This document shows positions 1 to 9,615 of a stretch of DNA of 64,000 nucleotides, piece by piece. This DNA is from Paenibacillus glucanolyticus NBRC 15330. GTDB taxonomy: Bacteria > Bacillota > Bacilli > Paenibacillales > Paenibacillaceae. Position numbers and translations under genes: made by a program. The notes beneath the pieces were generated by a model. It saw nothing but the letters and a program-made list of their open reading frames with translations. It was not told the origin of the DNA and ran no database searches. The stretch spans positions 220,707 through 284,706 of the forward strand of contig NZ_BIMC01000006.1 in assembly GCF_004000885.1 (NCBI RefSeq). Reading direction: 5' to 3'. Position 1 is the stretch's first letter, and the number at the start of each line of letters is the position of its first letter.

Positions 1-326
1 TTGACGACCGGTGACGTGCGGTATTTTTGCAGCAGATTCAGCAGCCAAATGAGGGCGACGGCGGAAGGAATAACCGTAGCCGCGAGGGCAAGGGACATGC
101 CCATCCAGCCGTATACGTCATACCCGACAAAAGCGGCGATTTTGGTGGCGATCGGACCGGGGAGTGCATTGCCAAGCGCAAGCATGTTGGAGAACTCCAG
201 ATCGGTCAGCCAGCCGTGGTTGGTGACGATCTCCTTATACATGAGCGGGATGGAAGCGGGACCGCCGCCATAACCGAGCACGTTAGCAATGAAAAAACTG
301 ATCAGCAGCTGCAGCCATTCTTCCAT
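1..326 (-). CDS. ywrA: Chromate transporter, second half-size CHR protein (partial)
   Basis: The gene runs off the left edge, so only the first 108 codons are visible. The N-terminal sequence has the CHR family signature: a glycine-rich GYGGGPASIP stretch near residue 18, followed by NALPGPIATK and hydrophobic segments. Half-size CHR proteins work in pairs as chromate efflux pumps in the membrane; the Bacillus subtilis pair is YwrB/YwrA. The start ATG (326-324) overlaps the TAA of the upstream CHR gene by one base (TAATG), so the two are very likely translationally coupled. It is the last visible gene of a three-gene operon that begins with an Lrp-type regulator. Chromate as substrate is inferred from the family; a general anion role is possible. 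Confidence 0.85.
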   Translation of the reverse strand, partial: MEEWLQLLISFFIANVLGYGGGPASIPLMYKEIVTNHGWLTDLEFSNMLALGNALPGPIATKIAAFVGYDVYGWMGMSLALAATVIPSAVALIWLLNLLQKYRTSPVV

Positions 327-922
327 TAAGCGGATCCCTCCTTGTCCCGTTTTTGTTTTTTCAATTTGGATACGGTTTTGAAATGCACCGTGCCGTAAGC
401 GAGGAACAATATAATCACAATGGCCGGATGAATCTGGAAACTCTCCAGCAGGAGAAACGATACGGCAAAAAATCCGATTCCGGCATAAATGCCGAGGCCC
501 TTCACGGCCTTCTCGCCAAACTCGTAAGCCATCGTTCCCAGCATGACGGCAATGACCGGCGTCACGCCTGCAATCATGCCGGCGACCACTGTGGAGCTGC
601 TGAGGAAGGTGACGGCAGACAGCAGGGCAATCATCGCGATACAGGTTGGGAGGATGTGCGCAAGAACGGCGACAACCGCGCCGAGGGCTCCTTTTTCCCG
701 GTAGCCGAGATAGGCTGCCATCTTCGTGGCGATCGGGCCCGGAAGCGCGTTGGCCAGCGCGAGCACCTCCCCGAATTCATCGTCGCTCAGCCAGTGATAG
801 CGTACAACGGCTTCGTGCCGTATCAGCGGAATAACGGAAGGACCACCGCCGTAGCCGAGTATTCCGGTTCGGACCATGCCGAACGTTAATTCCATGTAGG
901 GGTTGCTATGTTTACTGCTCAA
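326..922 (-). CDS. ywrB: Chromate transporter, first half-size CHR protein
   Basis: This 198-aa integral membrane protein has the short-chain CHR signature: GYGGGPSVIP near residue 24, NALPGPIATK near residue 57, then several hydrophobic helices. Together with the next gene it should form a heteromeric chromate efflux transporter, as shown for the YwrB/YwrA (Chr3N/Chr3C) pair of B. subtilis. I place the start at the TTG at 922 because AAAGGA lies about 8 bases upstream; the first in-frame ATG (near 895) has no such site. The C-terminus is basic (KLKKQKRDKEGSA). It follows the Lrp-type regulator by 27 bases, consistent with one transcript. Confidence 0.87.
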   Translation of the reverse strand: MSSKHSNPYMELTFGMVRTGILGYGGGPSVIPLIRHEAVVRYHWLSDDEFGEVLALANALPGPIATKMAAYLGYREKGALGAVVAVLAHILPTCIAMIALLSAVTFLSSSTVVAGMIAGVTPVIAVMLGTMAYEFGEKAVKGLGIYAGIGFFAVSFLLLESFQIHPAIVIILFLAYGTVHFKTVSKLKKQKRDKEGSA

Positions 923-949
923 AGGTATGAGTCCTTTCTGTTGTGGGAG

Positions 950-1432
950 TTAGAGCCTGATGCCCATGCGGCTTTTATACCGCTTGATCAAGATTTGGGT
1001 GTCTACACTCGTAATGCCGGGAAGCGGGTAGAGTTTCTCATTTAAAAACATTTCCATTTCCTTATGATTGGTAAACAGTCCGTGCATATGCAGTTTGCTG
1101 GGCCCGGTCATATGATAGAGGCTCGTTACATACGGCTCGTTCTCCAGCGTGTCCGCCACTTGCTGCAGATATTTGGGCTCGACCTCCACGTTGAAAAAAG
1201 CAGACACCGAAATCCCCACCTTTTCCGGATTAATGACCGCCGCGAACCGTTCAATAATGCCGTCGTCCATCAGGGCACTGACCCTGGCCTGAACGGCGAC
1301 ACGGGATAATCCGATTTCCTTGGCCAGATCTGTGTACGAGATTCGACCGTTCTTGCCAAGAATCGCCATGATCCTGCGGTCTGTATCGTCAATCACGGGA
1401 GGAGAATTCTCCCCGTTAGAATGAATATCCAT
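950..1432 (-). CDS. ywrC: Lrp/AsnC family transcriptional regulator
   Basis: The 160-aa protein has the standard Lrp/AsnC layout. An N-terminal winged helix-turn-helix (about residues 17-70, with [20 protein letters not shown] and the recognition helix [11 protein letters not shown]) is followed by an alpha/beta RAM effector domain. An AAAGGAG ribosome site lies about 9 bases before the ATG. In B. subtilis the orthologous ywrC (chrS) lies upstream of ywrB-ywrA and represses the chromate pair, and the same order is kept here, so local autoregulation is likely. The effector (chromate or another small molecule) cannot be told from sequence. Confidence 0.87.
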   Translation of the reverse strand: MDIHSNGENSPPVIDDTDRRIMAILGKNGRISYTDLAKEIGLSRVAVQARVSALMDDGIIERFAAVINPEKVGISVSAFFNVEVEPKYLQQVADTLENEPYVTSLYHMTGPSKLHMHGLFTNHKEMEMFLNEKLYPLPGITSVDTQILIKRYKSRMGIRL

Positions 1433-1801
1433 CGAATGCAGCTCCTTTAGCTTTACTTATATGTAAGGGATTTCTCAGTATTTTATTACAAAACGCAATC
1501 AAATCATTCCAATCCATTACGATAAGTCTAAATATATAAGGTATTCATAATGTTTTCAATATGATTTGCAAAGTTTGAAACTTTTTGCGTGCTTTTCAAG
1601 TCTAAGTCTATGAATAGAAAATGATAGATTTTCATTCATTGGGTAGTATTACTAAGAATATGAATCTGCATTCAGGAGTCAATTACATTCTATCTATTAA
1701 ATGGGTTATTTTATAAAATTACCCTTTTATATCAATATATGATAGGATAATGAAGGTGAATTGCTAGCTTCTTAGAATCTCTTATTGAAAGGCGGCACGG
1801 T
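1433..1801. other. Gene-free AT-rich intergenic region with a palindrome
   Basis: This 369-bp stretch separates the divergent ywrC operon and capA-like gene, so it must hold both promoters, but I could not assign convincing -35/-10 pairs. It is much richer in A and T than the flanking genes. A 22-bp near-perfect palindrome lies at 1703-1724 (GGGT arm, AT-rich centre, ACCC arm), about 78 bases before the capA-like start. No open reading frame with a ribosome site was seen. Confidence 0.6.
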
Positions 1802-2899
1802 ATGAAAAGATTATTTTGCCTCATTCTGGTTCTCGTTATGATTCTCCCGGTCAGCATGGTTTCAGCAGCGGATGCAAACGGGAAGGAGAGTCAGAGCAAG
1901 GCACAGGAAGCCAAGAATAAATCGGGGAATACCACGCAAGCGAATAAATCAAAGGACAAACCGATCAGTCTTGTGTTTGTAGGTGACATTCTATTAGACG
2001 GTTATGTAGGTAACCAGATTGAGCGGTTCGGTAATTTATATCCGTTCAAGAAGGTAGCTCCCATATTGAAAAAGGCTGACATGGCATTCGCCAATCTGGA
2101 GACACCGGTCTCCATTCGGGGCAAGGCAGCAGATAAAACCTTTGCCTTCCGTTCGAAGCCGGAAACACTCCAAGGCCTGGCCTATGCGGGCATCGACGGC
2201 GTAACACTCGCCAACAACCACATTCTCGACTATGGACAGCAGGCAATGCTTGATACCATCACACATCTGAAACGCCAGAAGATCGGCTACACGGGAGCCG
2301 GGCACAATCTGGATGAGGCCTTCAAGCCTTACGTGCAGAACATTGACGGGAAAAAAGTCGCGGTGCTCGGGGTGAGCCGGGTACTCTCGGGCAATTCCTG
2401 GATCGCAGGCAAGAACCACCCGGGTGCCGCTTCCGCCTACACAATGGAGCCGATGCTGACGCACATCAAGAAGTCCGCGAAAAACAACGATTTTACGATT
2501 GTGTATATCCACTGGAATCAGGAGTTTGCCGACTATCCGGAAGAATACGCTCGCACGATGGCGAAGCAGATGATCGACGCGGGTGCTGACATCATCGTTG
2601 GATCGCACAGCCACGCATTGATGGGCATAGAGTATTACAAGAACAAACCGATTTATTATTCGCTCGGAAACTTTGTGTTTAACCGCTCGACCCGGGGCGG
2701 GGATAAGACACTGCTGTCGATGATGGTGCATTTCGAGATTCAGGGCTCCAAGATCACGAGCCGGATCACGCCAGTGAAGATTATCAATGGTCAACCGAAC
2801 CTGATGGACAAGACCTACAATAAGAACATCATTGCGAAGCTGAATAAATTGTCCTACAACGCGAAGATTGATGCCAACGGCAACGTCAGCAAAAAATAA
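1802..2899 (+). CDS. CapA-family secreted protein (poly-gamma-glutamate synthesis type)
   Basis: This 365-aa protein has a signal peptide (about residues 1-22, ending VSA) and a low-complexity K/Q/N linker to about residue 55. A CapA domain of calcineurin-like metallophosphatase fold follows. Visible motifs are FVGDILLDG near residue 59, an LANNHILDYG motif near 139, VYIHWNQEF near 238, and GADIIVGSHSHAL with SLGNFVFN towards the end. CapA homologues such as B. subtilis PgsA/YwtB take part in poly-gamma-glutamate production, but no capB/capC neighbours are present, so a polymer-synthesis role is not supported here. An extracytoplasmic phosphoesterase-like role is possible and would match the downstream phosphoesterases. 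A GAAAGG ribosome site precedes the ATG and a terminator follows. Confidence 0.82.
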   Translation: MKRLFCLILVLVMILPVSMVSAADANGKESQSKAQEAKNKSGNTTQANKSKDKPISLVFVGDILLDGYVGNQIERFGNLYPFKKVAPILKKADMAFANLETPVSIRGKAADKTFAFRSKPETLQGLAYAGIDGVTLANNHILDYGQQAMLDTITHLKRQKIGYTGAGHNLDEAFKPYVQNIDGKKVAVLGVSRVLSGNSWIAGKNHPGAASAYTMEPMLTHIKKSAKNNDFTIVYIHWNQEFADYPEEYARTMAKQMIDAGADIIVGSHSHALMGIEYYKNKPIYYSLGNFVFNRSTRGGDKTLLSMMVHFEIQGSKITSRITPVKIINGQPNLMDKTYNKNIIAKLNKLSYNAKIDANGNVSKK

Positions 2900-2914
2900 T
2901 AGGGATTCTCAAAA

Positions 2915-2947
2915 ACAACTGCGGCTATTAGCTGCGGTTGTTTTTTT
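2915..2947 (+). terminator. Rho-independent terminator of the capA-like gene
   Basis: An 11-bp stem (left arm ACAACTGCGGC, right arm GCTGCGGTTGT, two G-T wobbles) with a TATTA loop is followed by a run of seven T. Confidence 0.88.
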
Positions 2948-2957
2948 ATGCGCACTC

Positions 2958-3007
2958 AAAAAAGCCTCCGCGAAAAAATGTCGGAAACTGGCGACAAGGC
3001 TTTTTTT
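2958..3007. terminator. Possible bidirectional terminator hairpin
   Basis: AAAAAAGCC pairs with GGCTTTTTT across a branched loop that itself holds a GTCG/CGAC stem. A-runs and T-runs on both sides would allow termination in either direction. It is directly downstream of a stronger terminator, so its role is uncertain. Confidence 0.45.
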
Positions 3008-3088
3008 CATTCCTCGTATTCGACAAAAACTGCTTTTACGCCACCCGACCGGAAATTCCTGCTCCAAAAATAAAATAAAGTTTTACTT

Positions 3089-3124
3089 AATGTATTGTAA
3101 TTTGAAATAAAATTTCAATATGAT
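3089..3124 (+). promoter_or_regulatory. Shared promoter palindrome, copy 1
   Basis: The 26 bases at 3099-3124 recur exactly at 15381-15406. Their core, TGAAAT-AAA-ATTTCA, is a perfect 6-bp inverted repeat, and an extended ATTGTAATTT/AAATTTCAAT arm pair surrounds it with one mismatch. It ends in AATATGAT, which could serve as a -10 region. It lies about 250 bases upstream of the 2024-aa SLH protein and implies a long leader. Short symmetric AT-rich sites of this geometry are used by RpiR-type and other dimeric regulators; the identity of the regulator is unknown. Confidence 0.6.
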
Positions 3125-3373
3125 GAAGGGAGATAAGACAAGTTATTTTGGGCACAGGAGGCGGTGGATACGGATTGGCAGCATACTTTTTTGCAGTCCT
3201 TCCAGCTAATGACTGAATGTAAAGCCCCTGCGGCAGAGTTAACTTCGTCTTAATACAGAATGGAGGTGGAATTAACAAGCCAGCGTTATACTTCCGAGTA
3301 GGTCTTTCGTTCGCGGACAGATATACACCGGGGAAGAACAGAGTCCAAGCATAGAGAAGGAGGAATTGATGAC

Positions 3374-6300
3374 ATGTTAAGGAGTAAAAAGAAAATATCG
3401 TCGCTGCTGAGCGGCGTGATGTTTCTGTCTTTGCTGTTTCCCGCAGGACAAGCTGCAGCAGCCAATCCGGCAGCCACCGCGCCATCGGTTATAGATATGC
3501 GGCAGATGGAGATCGGGCCGGGCGCTACATATACATGGGCGAATATGCAAAAGGGCAGCGGCGAGCAGAAGGTTCACATGGTGGAGTTTAATCCATCGCA
3601 AGGGAATCTGGAGCTTCAGCCTGGCCTGACGGACGGCAAGGTTTATGGCATGCAGGGTGTCAGCAAAATGGCATCCGATGCAGACCAGAAGGACAACCGC
3701 GTCATCGCGGCGGTGAACGGAGATTTCTACGATATGTCCACGGGCATTCCGCTCGGATTGTTCATGGGTGACGGGGAGCTTCTGACAGACCCGCCTGGCG
3801 GGAGGAACGCCTTTGGGATCAAGAAGGACGGGACCAGCCTGTATGGCAGTCCGAAATTAACGAAAAACGTGACGATTGGCGGAACCGTAAGCAGCTTATC
3901 CTCCATCAACCGTTTAAGAGGCGCGGATGCACTTGTTCTCTATACCGAAAAATTCAATGCCACAACAATGACCAATAACCTTGGAGACGAGGTTATTCTG
4001 GATATCGTGAGCGGCAGAGTTGCCAGCGGCGAGACCTTGACTATGAAGGTGGCCTCTACTCTTAAGGATCAGGGAAATTCGCCGATAGGTCCGGATCAAG
4101 TGGTTCTGTCCGCTTCGGGCTCGCAGCGGAACAAACTCGCCGGGCTGAAGGTGGGGGATGAATTAAGCGCAAGTTTTCAGCTGGATAACGAGTGGCAGGA
4201 CGCCACGATGGCGATCGGCGGAACGGTGATGCTGGTGCAGGATGGCGTAGTCCAGCAGCATACCGATCCGGCCGTACATCCGAGAACGGTGGTTGGCACT
4301 AAAGCCGATGGCTCCGTTGTGCTGTTCGAGGTTGATGGCCGCCAGCCGGGCTTTAGCGAAGGGCTTAACTACATCGAGCTCGGTGAAATGCTGCAGGAGC
4401 TCGGCGTGGTTAACGCATTGAACCTGGACGGAGGCGGTTCGGCTACCTTCGTTGCCCGCCTGCCAGGGGAAACGGCGCGCAAAGTGCTCAACTCGCCATC
4501 GGACGGTGGGGAGCGCAAGACAGCCAACGGGATTCTGCTGGTGAACACAGCACCCGAGGGAGCTGCGAACAAACTTGTTGTGGCTCCGACGCTGGAACGA
4601 GTGCTGACAGGTTCCTCCGCTGCCTTTAAGACGGCAGCCGTGGATCAGAATCTGCATCCGTCCCAGATGACGGAGACCGCGATATGGAGTGTTGATCCTG
4701 CCTACGGGTCCATCGACGCCAGTGGTAAATTTACGGCCGGCAACCAACCGGGAGTGACCGAGGTATCTGTACAATCCGGCAATCTGACCGGAACAGCCGT
4801 TTTGGAAATCGTGGATGAGCTGACCGAGCTCAAATTCTCTGACGCGGTGAAGACCTTCTCTTCCGGCTCGACCGAGACACTCAAGGTCTCGGCGCTTCGT
4901 AATGGTCAAGTGGTACAGGCCGACAATAGCCGTTTGGAGTGGCGAGTGGAAGGCGATATCGGGACGATTGACGGAAATGGAACGTTTACCGCCACGGACA
5001 AGCAGGACGTCAGTGGCAAAATCTTCGTGAAGTACGGTCAAATTGAGACCTCAATCGAAGTAAACGTAGGACTTCCACCGGTGATGCTTGAGGATTTTGA
5101 GAATGGCTTAAGCCGTTATAAACCAAGCTCCGGCGCGCAGATCAAATCGACCAAGGTATCCATTGAAACCGATGAGACCTATATTCGTTCCGGTAATGGC
5201 GCATTGAAGCTGGAGTATGATTTTACAGGGATGACCGGCACCTCCGGCGCTTATCTCCAGACAAATGGTACAGCAGACAATATCGAAATTCCGGGCTATC
5301 CGGAGAAGATCAGCATGTGGGTGTATGGAGACGGCAACGCGCACTGGCTCCGTGCCCAGATTCGTGACAGCAAAGGAGCGATCCCCCTCGATTTTACCGA
5401 TCAGACGGTCGGCGTTAATTTCAAGGGATGGAAGTATCTCGAAGCGTCCGTTCCCAAAGGAAGAACTCTTCCACTGGTGATGGACATGCCGGTTCGTTAC
5501 ATGGAAACGCAGGCAACGAAAAAAGACGCCGGAGCTATCTACGTGGACGAAATTCGCGCATTATACGGTCCGGCCCATGACGATATCGAGCCGCCGGTTC
5601 TGAAGAATTTCTCGCCCGTTAACGGTGCGGAGATCAAGGTGAACACACCGACCATTACCGTGTATGCCGAGGATGCAGGTTATGATCCTGTGACACATCC
5701 GGGCACCACCCTGATTGATCCGGACAAAATCCGGTTTTATCTGGACGGCAGTCTGGTACAGCATACCTTGTATCCGCCGGAAGGAAGAATTCATTACACG
5801 CCGAACGTTCCGCTTGCCGATGGTGTCCATCAGGCGAAGGTCACCGTCCGTGATCTCTCGGGTAACCAAACGACTGAGGAATGGAACTTCACCGTAAATA
5901 CAGGTGCGGCCAGGGTAGTGTACGATACACCGGACACGGTCTATGCGGGAGGCGGCTACACGCTGGATATCGGCGGGGTGAAGACGTCCCAAATCCGCAG
6001 TGGTCATATCGATTTCCAATTCGATCCCACCAAAGTGGAGAATCTGGAGCTCATACCGGGGGACAAGCTGAGTCCAGCCCAGGTTAGCGCAGACATTGAC
6101 GCTACAACAGGAAAGGTCAAAGTGACCTGGAAGGACATCCATACCGCATCCCTGTTGGATACGGATTGGATCGGCCAAATCCGGTATGATGTGAAGAAGA
6201 ACGCAACCGACAGCAGCATCATATCGCTTACGTCCGGGGCTGTATCTTTCACCGATACGGGGAATACCGAATTTTCATTCTTCGGTCTTCCGATGGAATC

Positions 6301-9300
6301 CAGGATCGCAACGCATTATACGCTGAGCTGGAATCAGGAAGGAACGGTGCAGGGATACGAGACCGAATTTAAAGTGAGCGATGCCCAGGGTCAGCCTGTG
6401 GAAGGTGTACAGATCATGGCTGATGCAGCAGCGGTGGGAACAACGGATGCAGCGGGTATCCTGAAGACGGGGACTCTGACCTCCCAGGTCAAGACGTATA
6501 CGGTGCAGGCGGTGAAAGGCAATCAATACAGTCCGGCACTGGAATTCAAGGTTTCGCCGCTGGCCGGAAGCCCGACGCCGTTCAACATCAGCGTAGGCAT
6601 GGGCGAAGATCCGACTACGTCGCGGATGTTCAACTGGCATACAGACCCGGCAACGGACGGGACCATCTTGGAACTGGCCAAGAAATCCGAATTTACGGAT
6701 TTCGATGTCCCGAATGTCCAGAAAATCGATGGAACCAGCGAGCTGTACCATACCTTGGATCTTGGGACGGTCCGCGTCCATAAAGCGACAGCGTCCGGCC
6801 TTGAGCCAGGCACAGAGTATGTGTACCGTGTCGGTGACGGCCAAGGCCATTACAGTGCTCAAGGCTCGTTTAAAACGACCGAGCTTGCGGGAGACACCAC
6901 GAAATTCCTGTATTTTGCGGATTCTCAGGCCTCTACCGCCAAAGAATTCGAGCTGTGGGGGAACACAATCGACAAAGCGGCAGCCGAGCATCCGGATGCC
7001 GAATTCATGGTCCATGCCGGTGATATGGTGGACAAGGGATTCCTGGAAGAACAGTGGAACTATTGGTTCGCTGAGGCCCAGAAGCATTTTCTGAATACAA
7101 CGTTAGTGTCGACCATTGGCAACCATGAAGTGATGGGGACCAAGGAGAACGGGGATTTCCTGGCTCACTTTAACCAGCCGGGCAATGGTTTGGACAGCCT
7201 GAAGGGAACGAACTTCTCATTTGATTACAAAGACGTTCATTTCATCATGCTGAACAGCGAGTATCAGCTGGAGGAGCAGAAGCAATGGCTCCAGCAGGAT
7301 CTCGCTGACAATGACAAGAAATGGACCGTCGCGATGTTCCACCGCGGGCCTTACGGCAGCATTTACGATACCGCCGAGGTGCGCAGCTTGTGGGCGCCCG
7401 TGCTGGAGGAATTCGGCGTGGATCTTGTATTAAACGGTCATGATCATATTTATATTCGTTCCTACCCGATGATGGACAATCAAATCGCTGCGGACGGTCA
7501 GGGCACGACTTACGTTGTAGCGGGATCGTCAGGTCCCAAATTCTACTCCCATACGGAGCGGGGATGGCATGAGGTGGTCGACGACGAACAGACTCAGATG
7601 TACGCCTCCGTGGAAGTGAAGGGAGACGAGCTTCATTTTGTAACCAAAACGGTTGGCGGACGTGTCGTGGACGAGTTTACGCTGACGAAATCGGGAACGA
7701 AGCCAGCTCCGGAGCAGATTATAGTGAGCCCGGACCAGCTTAAGCTTGCCGTCGGCGAAAGCCGTGAATTGCAGGCTGAGGTAAAGCCAAGCGGGGCCGA
7801 ACGAACCGTAGTATGGTCCGTATACAGCTCCGAACCGTCGGATGACATCGTCAGCGTATCAGCAGACGGCATTGTGACGGCTCAAGGACTGGGGAATGCG
7901 GTCGTAAGAGCAACCAGCACGGCGGCACCGGATGTGTATACAGACGTGAATATTTCGGTAGATCGAATCCCGAATGGCAGCATGGAATCGATCGCCTTAA
8001 GCGGCAAATCCGAGCTGAAGGTTGGGGATACCGATAAGACGGTTACGGAGGCGGTTTATACCGACGGCAGCCGTATCCGCTTAATCGAAGGCGTAACTTA
8101 TCTGAGCAGTAAGCCGGAGATAGCCTCGATTGATGAACAGGGCTTGGTACGGGCTTTAGCAGAAGGGGCAACTGTCATTTCGGCAACCTACGAAGGGTTC
8201 AAGTCGGAGTACGCCTTGAAGGTGATCACCCGTGGCGGAGGCAATCCCGATCCGGGAACGGAGCCGCCAGTAAATCCACCGGTGAACCCACCGATAAATC
8301 CACCAGTACAGCCGCCCGTGACACCGCCGTCTGGCAGTATCACCTTGTCGGCCATTGAGCTTGCAGCTAAGCTGTCGAACGGGCAAGTGACCTTGTCAGT
8401 GGATGGAAGCTTTACGGACCTCACATTGCCGGGCAATGCGGCTGACATTCTTAAGGACGGCTCCATACGAATCGAGGCGAACAACTTGGCCATAACGATT
8501 CCATCCAAGGTGCTCCGCCAGCTGGGTGGTCTTGCAGATGCTGGCCAGCTTGAGAAGGGCACCATCAAGCTGAGTGCCGTCACATTGTCGGATGCGGAGA
8601 TGAAGGAGCGCATCGCGCAAGCCGTCCGTGTCTCCGGAGCGAAGCTGACAGCAGCCGGAGCTATGCTGGAGTTCCAGCTTGCTCTGACGACAGCAGATGG
8701 TCAGGTCCACCGCCTAACCGAGTTCGATCATCCGATGACGCTGGAACTGCCGTTATTCTCAGATGCCAAGGGTTCAAGAATCTCCATGTACTATTTGTCC
8801 GGCCATGGAGAGCTGGAGTACATTGGCGGTGTGAGCAAAGACGGTCGCATGTCAGCGGGAATACGTCATTTCAGTGCATACGGTTTGCTTGATTATGAGA
8901 AAACCTTTGCGGATGTGCCTTCATCGTTCTGGGCTGCGAAGGTTATCGGTGATTTGGCCGCGAAGCAGCTTATCCAAGGCATCAGCACGGAGCGCTTCGC
9001 ACCGGCTCAGCAAGTGACCCGAGCCGAATTTGCTGCGATGCTGGTTCGTCTGCTTGACCTTCAAGCAGAACGTTCTGCACCGTTTGCGGATGTAGCTTCA
9101 GGCAAATGGTACGCGGAGGCTGTTGCGGCCGCTAGCGAGTCCGGCATCGTGAACGGACTCGGCCAAGACCGTTTTGCACCGGAAGCCCCGATTAAACGTC
9201 AGGAAATGGCGGCCATGCTGGTGCGCGCTTATGCCTATGCAATGAAGCAGCAGCAGGAGAACCTAGGCGCGAGCAGCGGATTTACGGATATCGCCGAATC

Positions 9301-9448
9301 TCCTGACTGGGTTCAGGAAGCGGTAGAAACTGCGTATGCCCTCGGTTTTATCCAGGGCCGCACGCCGAGCCGCTTTGCACCGGAAGGACTAACCACGCGT
9401 GCGGAAAGCGCGCAGGTTATCTATAATCTGTTGAATAAGCTGAAGTAA
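3374..9448 (+). CDS. SLH-anchored phosphodiester glycosidase / metallophosphoesterase multidomain protein
   Basis: A 2024-aa surface protein with a signal peptide (1-31). Domains in order: phosphodiester glycosidase (NAGPA/DUF2233 type, about 35-390; AAVNGDFYDM near 114 and LNLDGGGSATF near 350); two Ig/Big2-like domains (395-560); an EDFE-type sugar-binding-like domain (570-730); Ig-like and cohesin-like modules (735-1065); a purple-acid-phosphatase FN3 domain (1067-1170); and calcineurin-like metallophosphoesterase (1174-1385) with D1183, D1217, N1250/H1251 and H1356/H1358. Two Big2 domains (1448-1620), a Pro-rich linker and three SLH domains (1848-2020) that bind pyruvylated wall polymer complete it. 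I infer removal of sugar from phosphodiester-linked polymers or glycolipids plus cleavage of phosphoesters, possibly phosphate scavenging or teichoic acid turnover. A GGAGGAATT ribosome site fits the ATG. The promoter palindrome is shared with the GHL10 gene. Confidence 0.88.
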   Translation: MLRSKKKISSLLSGVMFLSLLFPAGQAAAANPAATAPSVIDMRQMEIGPGATYTWANMQKGSGEQKVHMVEFNPSQGNLELQPGLTDGKVYGMQGVSKMASDADQKDNRVIAAVNGDFYDMSTGIPLGLFMGDGELLTDPPGGRNAFGIKKDGTSLYGSPKLTKNVTIGGTVSSLSSINRLRGADALVLYTEKFNATTMTNNLGDEVILDIVSGRVASGETLTMKVASTLKDQGNSPIGPDQVVLSASGSQRNKLAGLKVGDELSASFQLDNEWQDATMAIGGTVMLVQDGVVQQHTDPAVHPRTVVGTKADGSVVLFEVDGRQPGFSEGLNYIELGEMLQELGVVNALNLDGGGSATFVARLPGETARKVLNSPSDGGERKTANGILLVNTAPEGAANKLVVAPTLERVLTGSSAAFKTAAVDQNLHPSQMTETAIWSVDPAYGSIDASGKFTAGNQPGVTEVSVQSGNLTGTAVLEIVDELTELKFSDAVKTFSSGSTETLKVSALRNGQVVQADNSRLEWRVEGDIGTIDGNGTFTATDKQDVSGKIFVKYGQIETSIEVNVGLPPVMLEDFENGLSRYKPSSGAQIKSTKVSIETDETYIRSGNGALKLEYDFTGMTGTSGAYLQTNGTADNIEIPGYPEKISMWVYGDGNAHWLRAQIRDSKGAIPLDFTDQTVGVNFKGWKYLEASVPKGRTLPLVMDMPVRYMETQATKKDAGAIYVDEIRALYGPAHDDIEPPVLKNFSPVNGAEIKVNTPTITVYAEDAGYDPVTHPGTTLIDPDKIRFYLDGSLVQHTLYPPEGRIHYTPNVPLADGVHQAKVTVRDLSGNQTTEEWNFTVNTGAARVVYDTPDTVYAGGGYTLDIGGVKTSQIRSGHIDFQFDPTKVENLELIPGDKLSPAQVSADIDATTGKVKVTWKDIHTASLLDTDWIGQIRYDVKKNATDSSIISLTSGAVSFTDTGNTEFSFFGLPMESRIATHYTLSWNQEGTVQGYETEFKVSDAQGQPVEGVQIMADAAAVGTTDAAGILKTGTLTSQVKTYTVQAVKGNQYSPALEFKVSPLAGSPTPFNISVGMGEDPTTSRMFNWHTDPATDGTILELAKKSEFTDFDVPNVQKIDGTSELYHTLDLGTVRVHKATASGLEPGTEYVYRVGDGQGHYSAQGSFKTTELAGDTTKFLYFADSQASTAKEFELWGNTIDKAAAEHPDAEFMVHAGDMVDKGFLEEQWNYWFAEAQKHFLNTTLVSTIGNHEVMGTKENGDFLAHFNQPGNGLDSLKGTNFSFDYKDVHFIMLNSEYQLEEQKQWLQQDLADNDKKWTVAMFHRGPYGSIYDTAEVRSLWAPVLEEFGVDLVLNGHDHIYIRSYPMMDNQIAADGQGTTYVVAGSSGPKFYSHTERGWHEVVDDEQTQMYASVEVKGDELHFVTKTVGGRVVDEFTLTKSGTKPAPEQIIVSPDQLKLAVGESRELQAEVKPSGAERTVVWSVYSSEPSDDIVSVSADGIVTAQGLGNAVVRATSTAAPDVYTDVNISVDRIPNGSMESIALSGKSELKVGDTDKTVTEAVYTDGSRIRLIEGVTYLSSKPEIASIDEQGLVRALAEGATVISATYEGFKSEYALKVITRGGGNPDPGTEPPVNPPVNPPINPPVQPPVTPPSGSITLSAIELAAKLSNGQVTLSVDGSFTDLTLPGNAADILKDGSIRIEANNLAITIPSKVLRQLGGLADAGQLEKGTIKLSAVTLSDAEMKERIAQAVRVSGAKLTAAGAMLEFQLALTTADGQVHRLTEFDHPMTLELPLFSDAKGSRISMYYLSGHGELEYIGGVSKDGRMSAGIRHFSAYGLLDYEKTFADVPSSFWAAKVIGDLAAKQLIQGISTERFAPAQQVTRAEFAAMLVRLLDLQAERSAPFADVASGKWYAEAVAAASESGIVNGLGQDRFAPEAPIKRQEMAAMLVRAYAYAMKQQQENLGASSGFTDIAESPDWVQEAVETAYALGFIQGRTPSRFAPEGLTTRAESAQVIYNLLNKLK

Positions 9449-9461
9449 GGCTTAGGCGATT

Positions 9462-9512
9462 ACGCCTCTCTCCACCTGTAGAACATCGCAGAGGAGAGAG
9501 GTGTTTATTTTT
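9462..9512 (+). terminator. Terminator of the 2024-aa SLH protein gene
   Basis: ACGCCTCTCTCC (9462-9473) pairs with GGAGAGAGGTGT (9493-9504), followed by a T-rich stretch. Confidence 0.8.
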
Positions 9513-9615
9513 CAGGTAAAGTATGGCGGAAGTTCCGATATAATGATATACAGGGTCAATGAACGAAACGTAAGCCGAAGTTACACCTATTCAGCAACTG
9601 GAGAGGGGGAAGAGG

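Noticed and set aside
3061..3124. PhoP box before the 2024-aa SLH protein
   Set aside because: Only one TTTAC-like hexamer is present and 11-bp periodicity is lacking; the palindrome explains the conserved part better.
4163..5041. Minus-strand frame of 292 codons inside the first giant SLH gene
   Set aside because: It lies opposite a clear multidomain protein, has no ribosome site and no recognisable domain.
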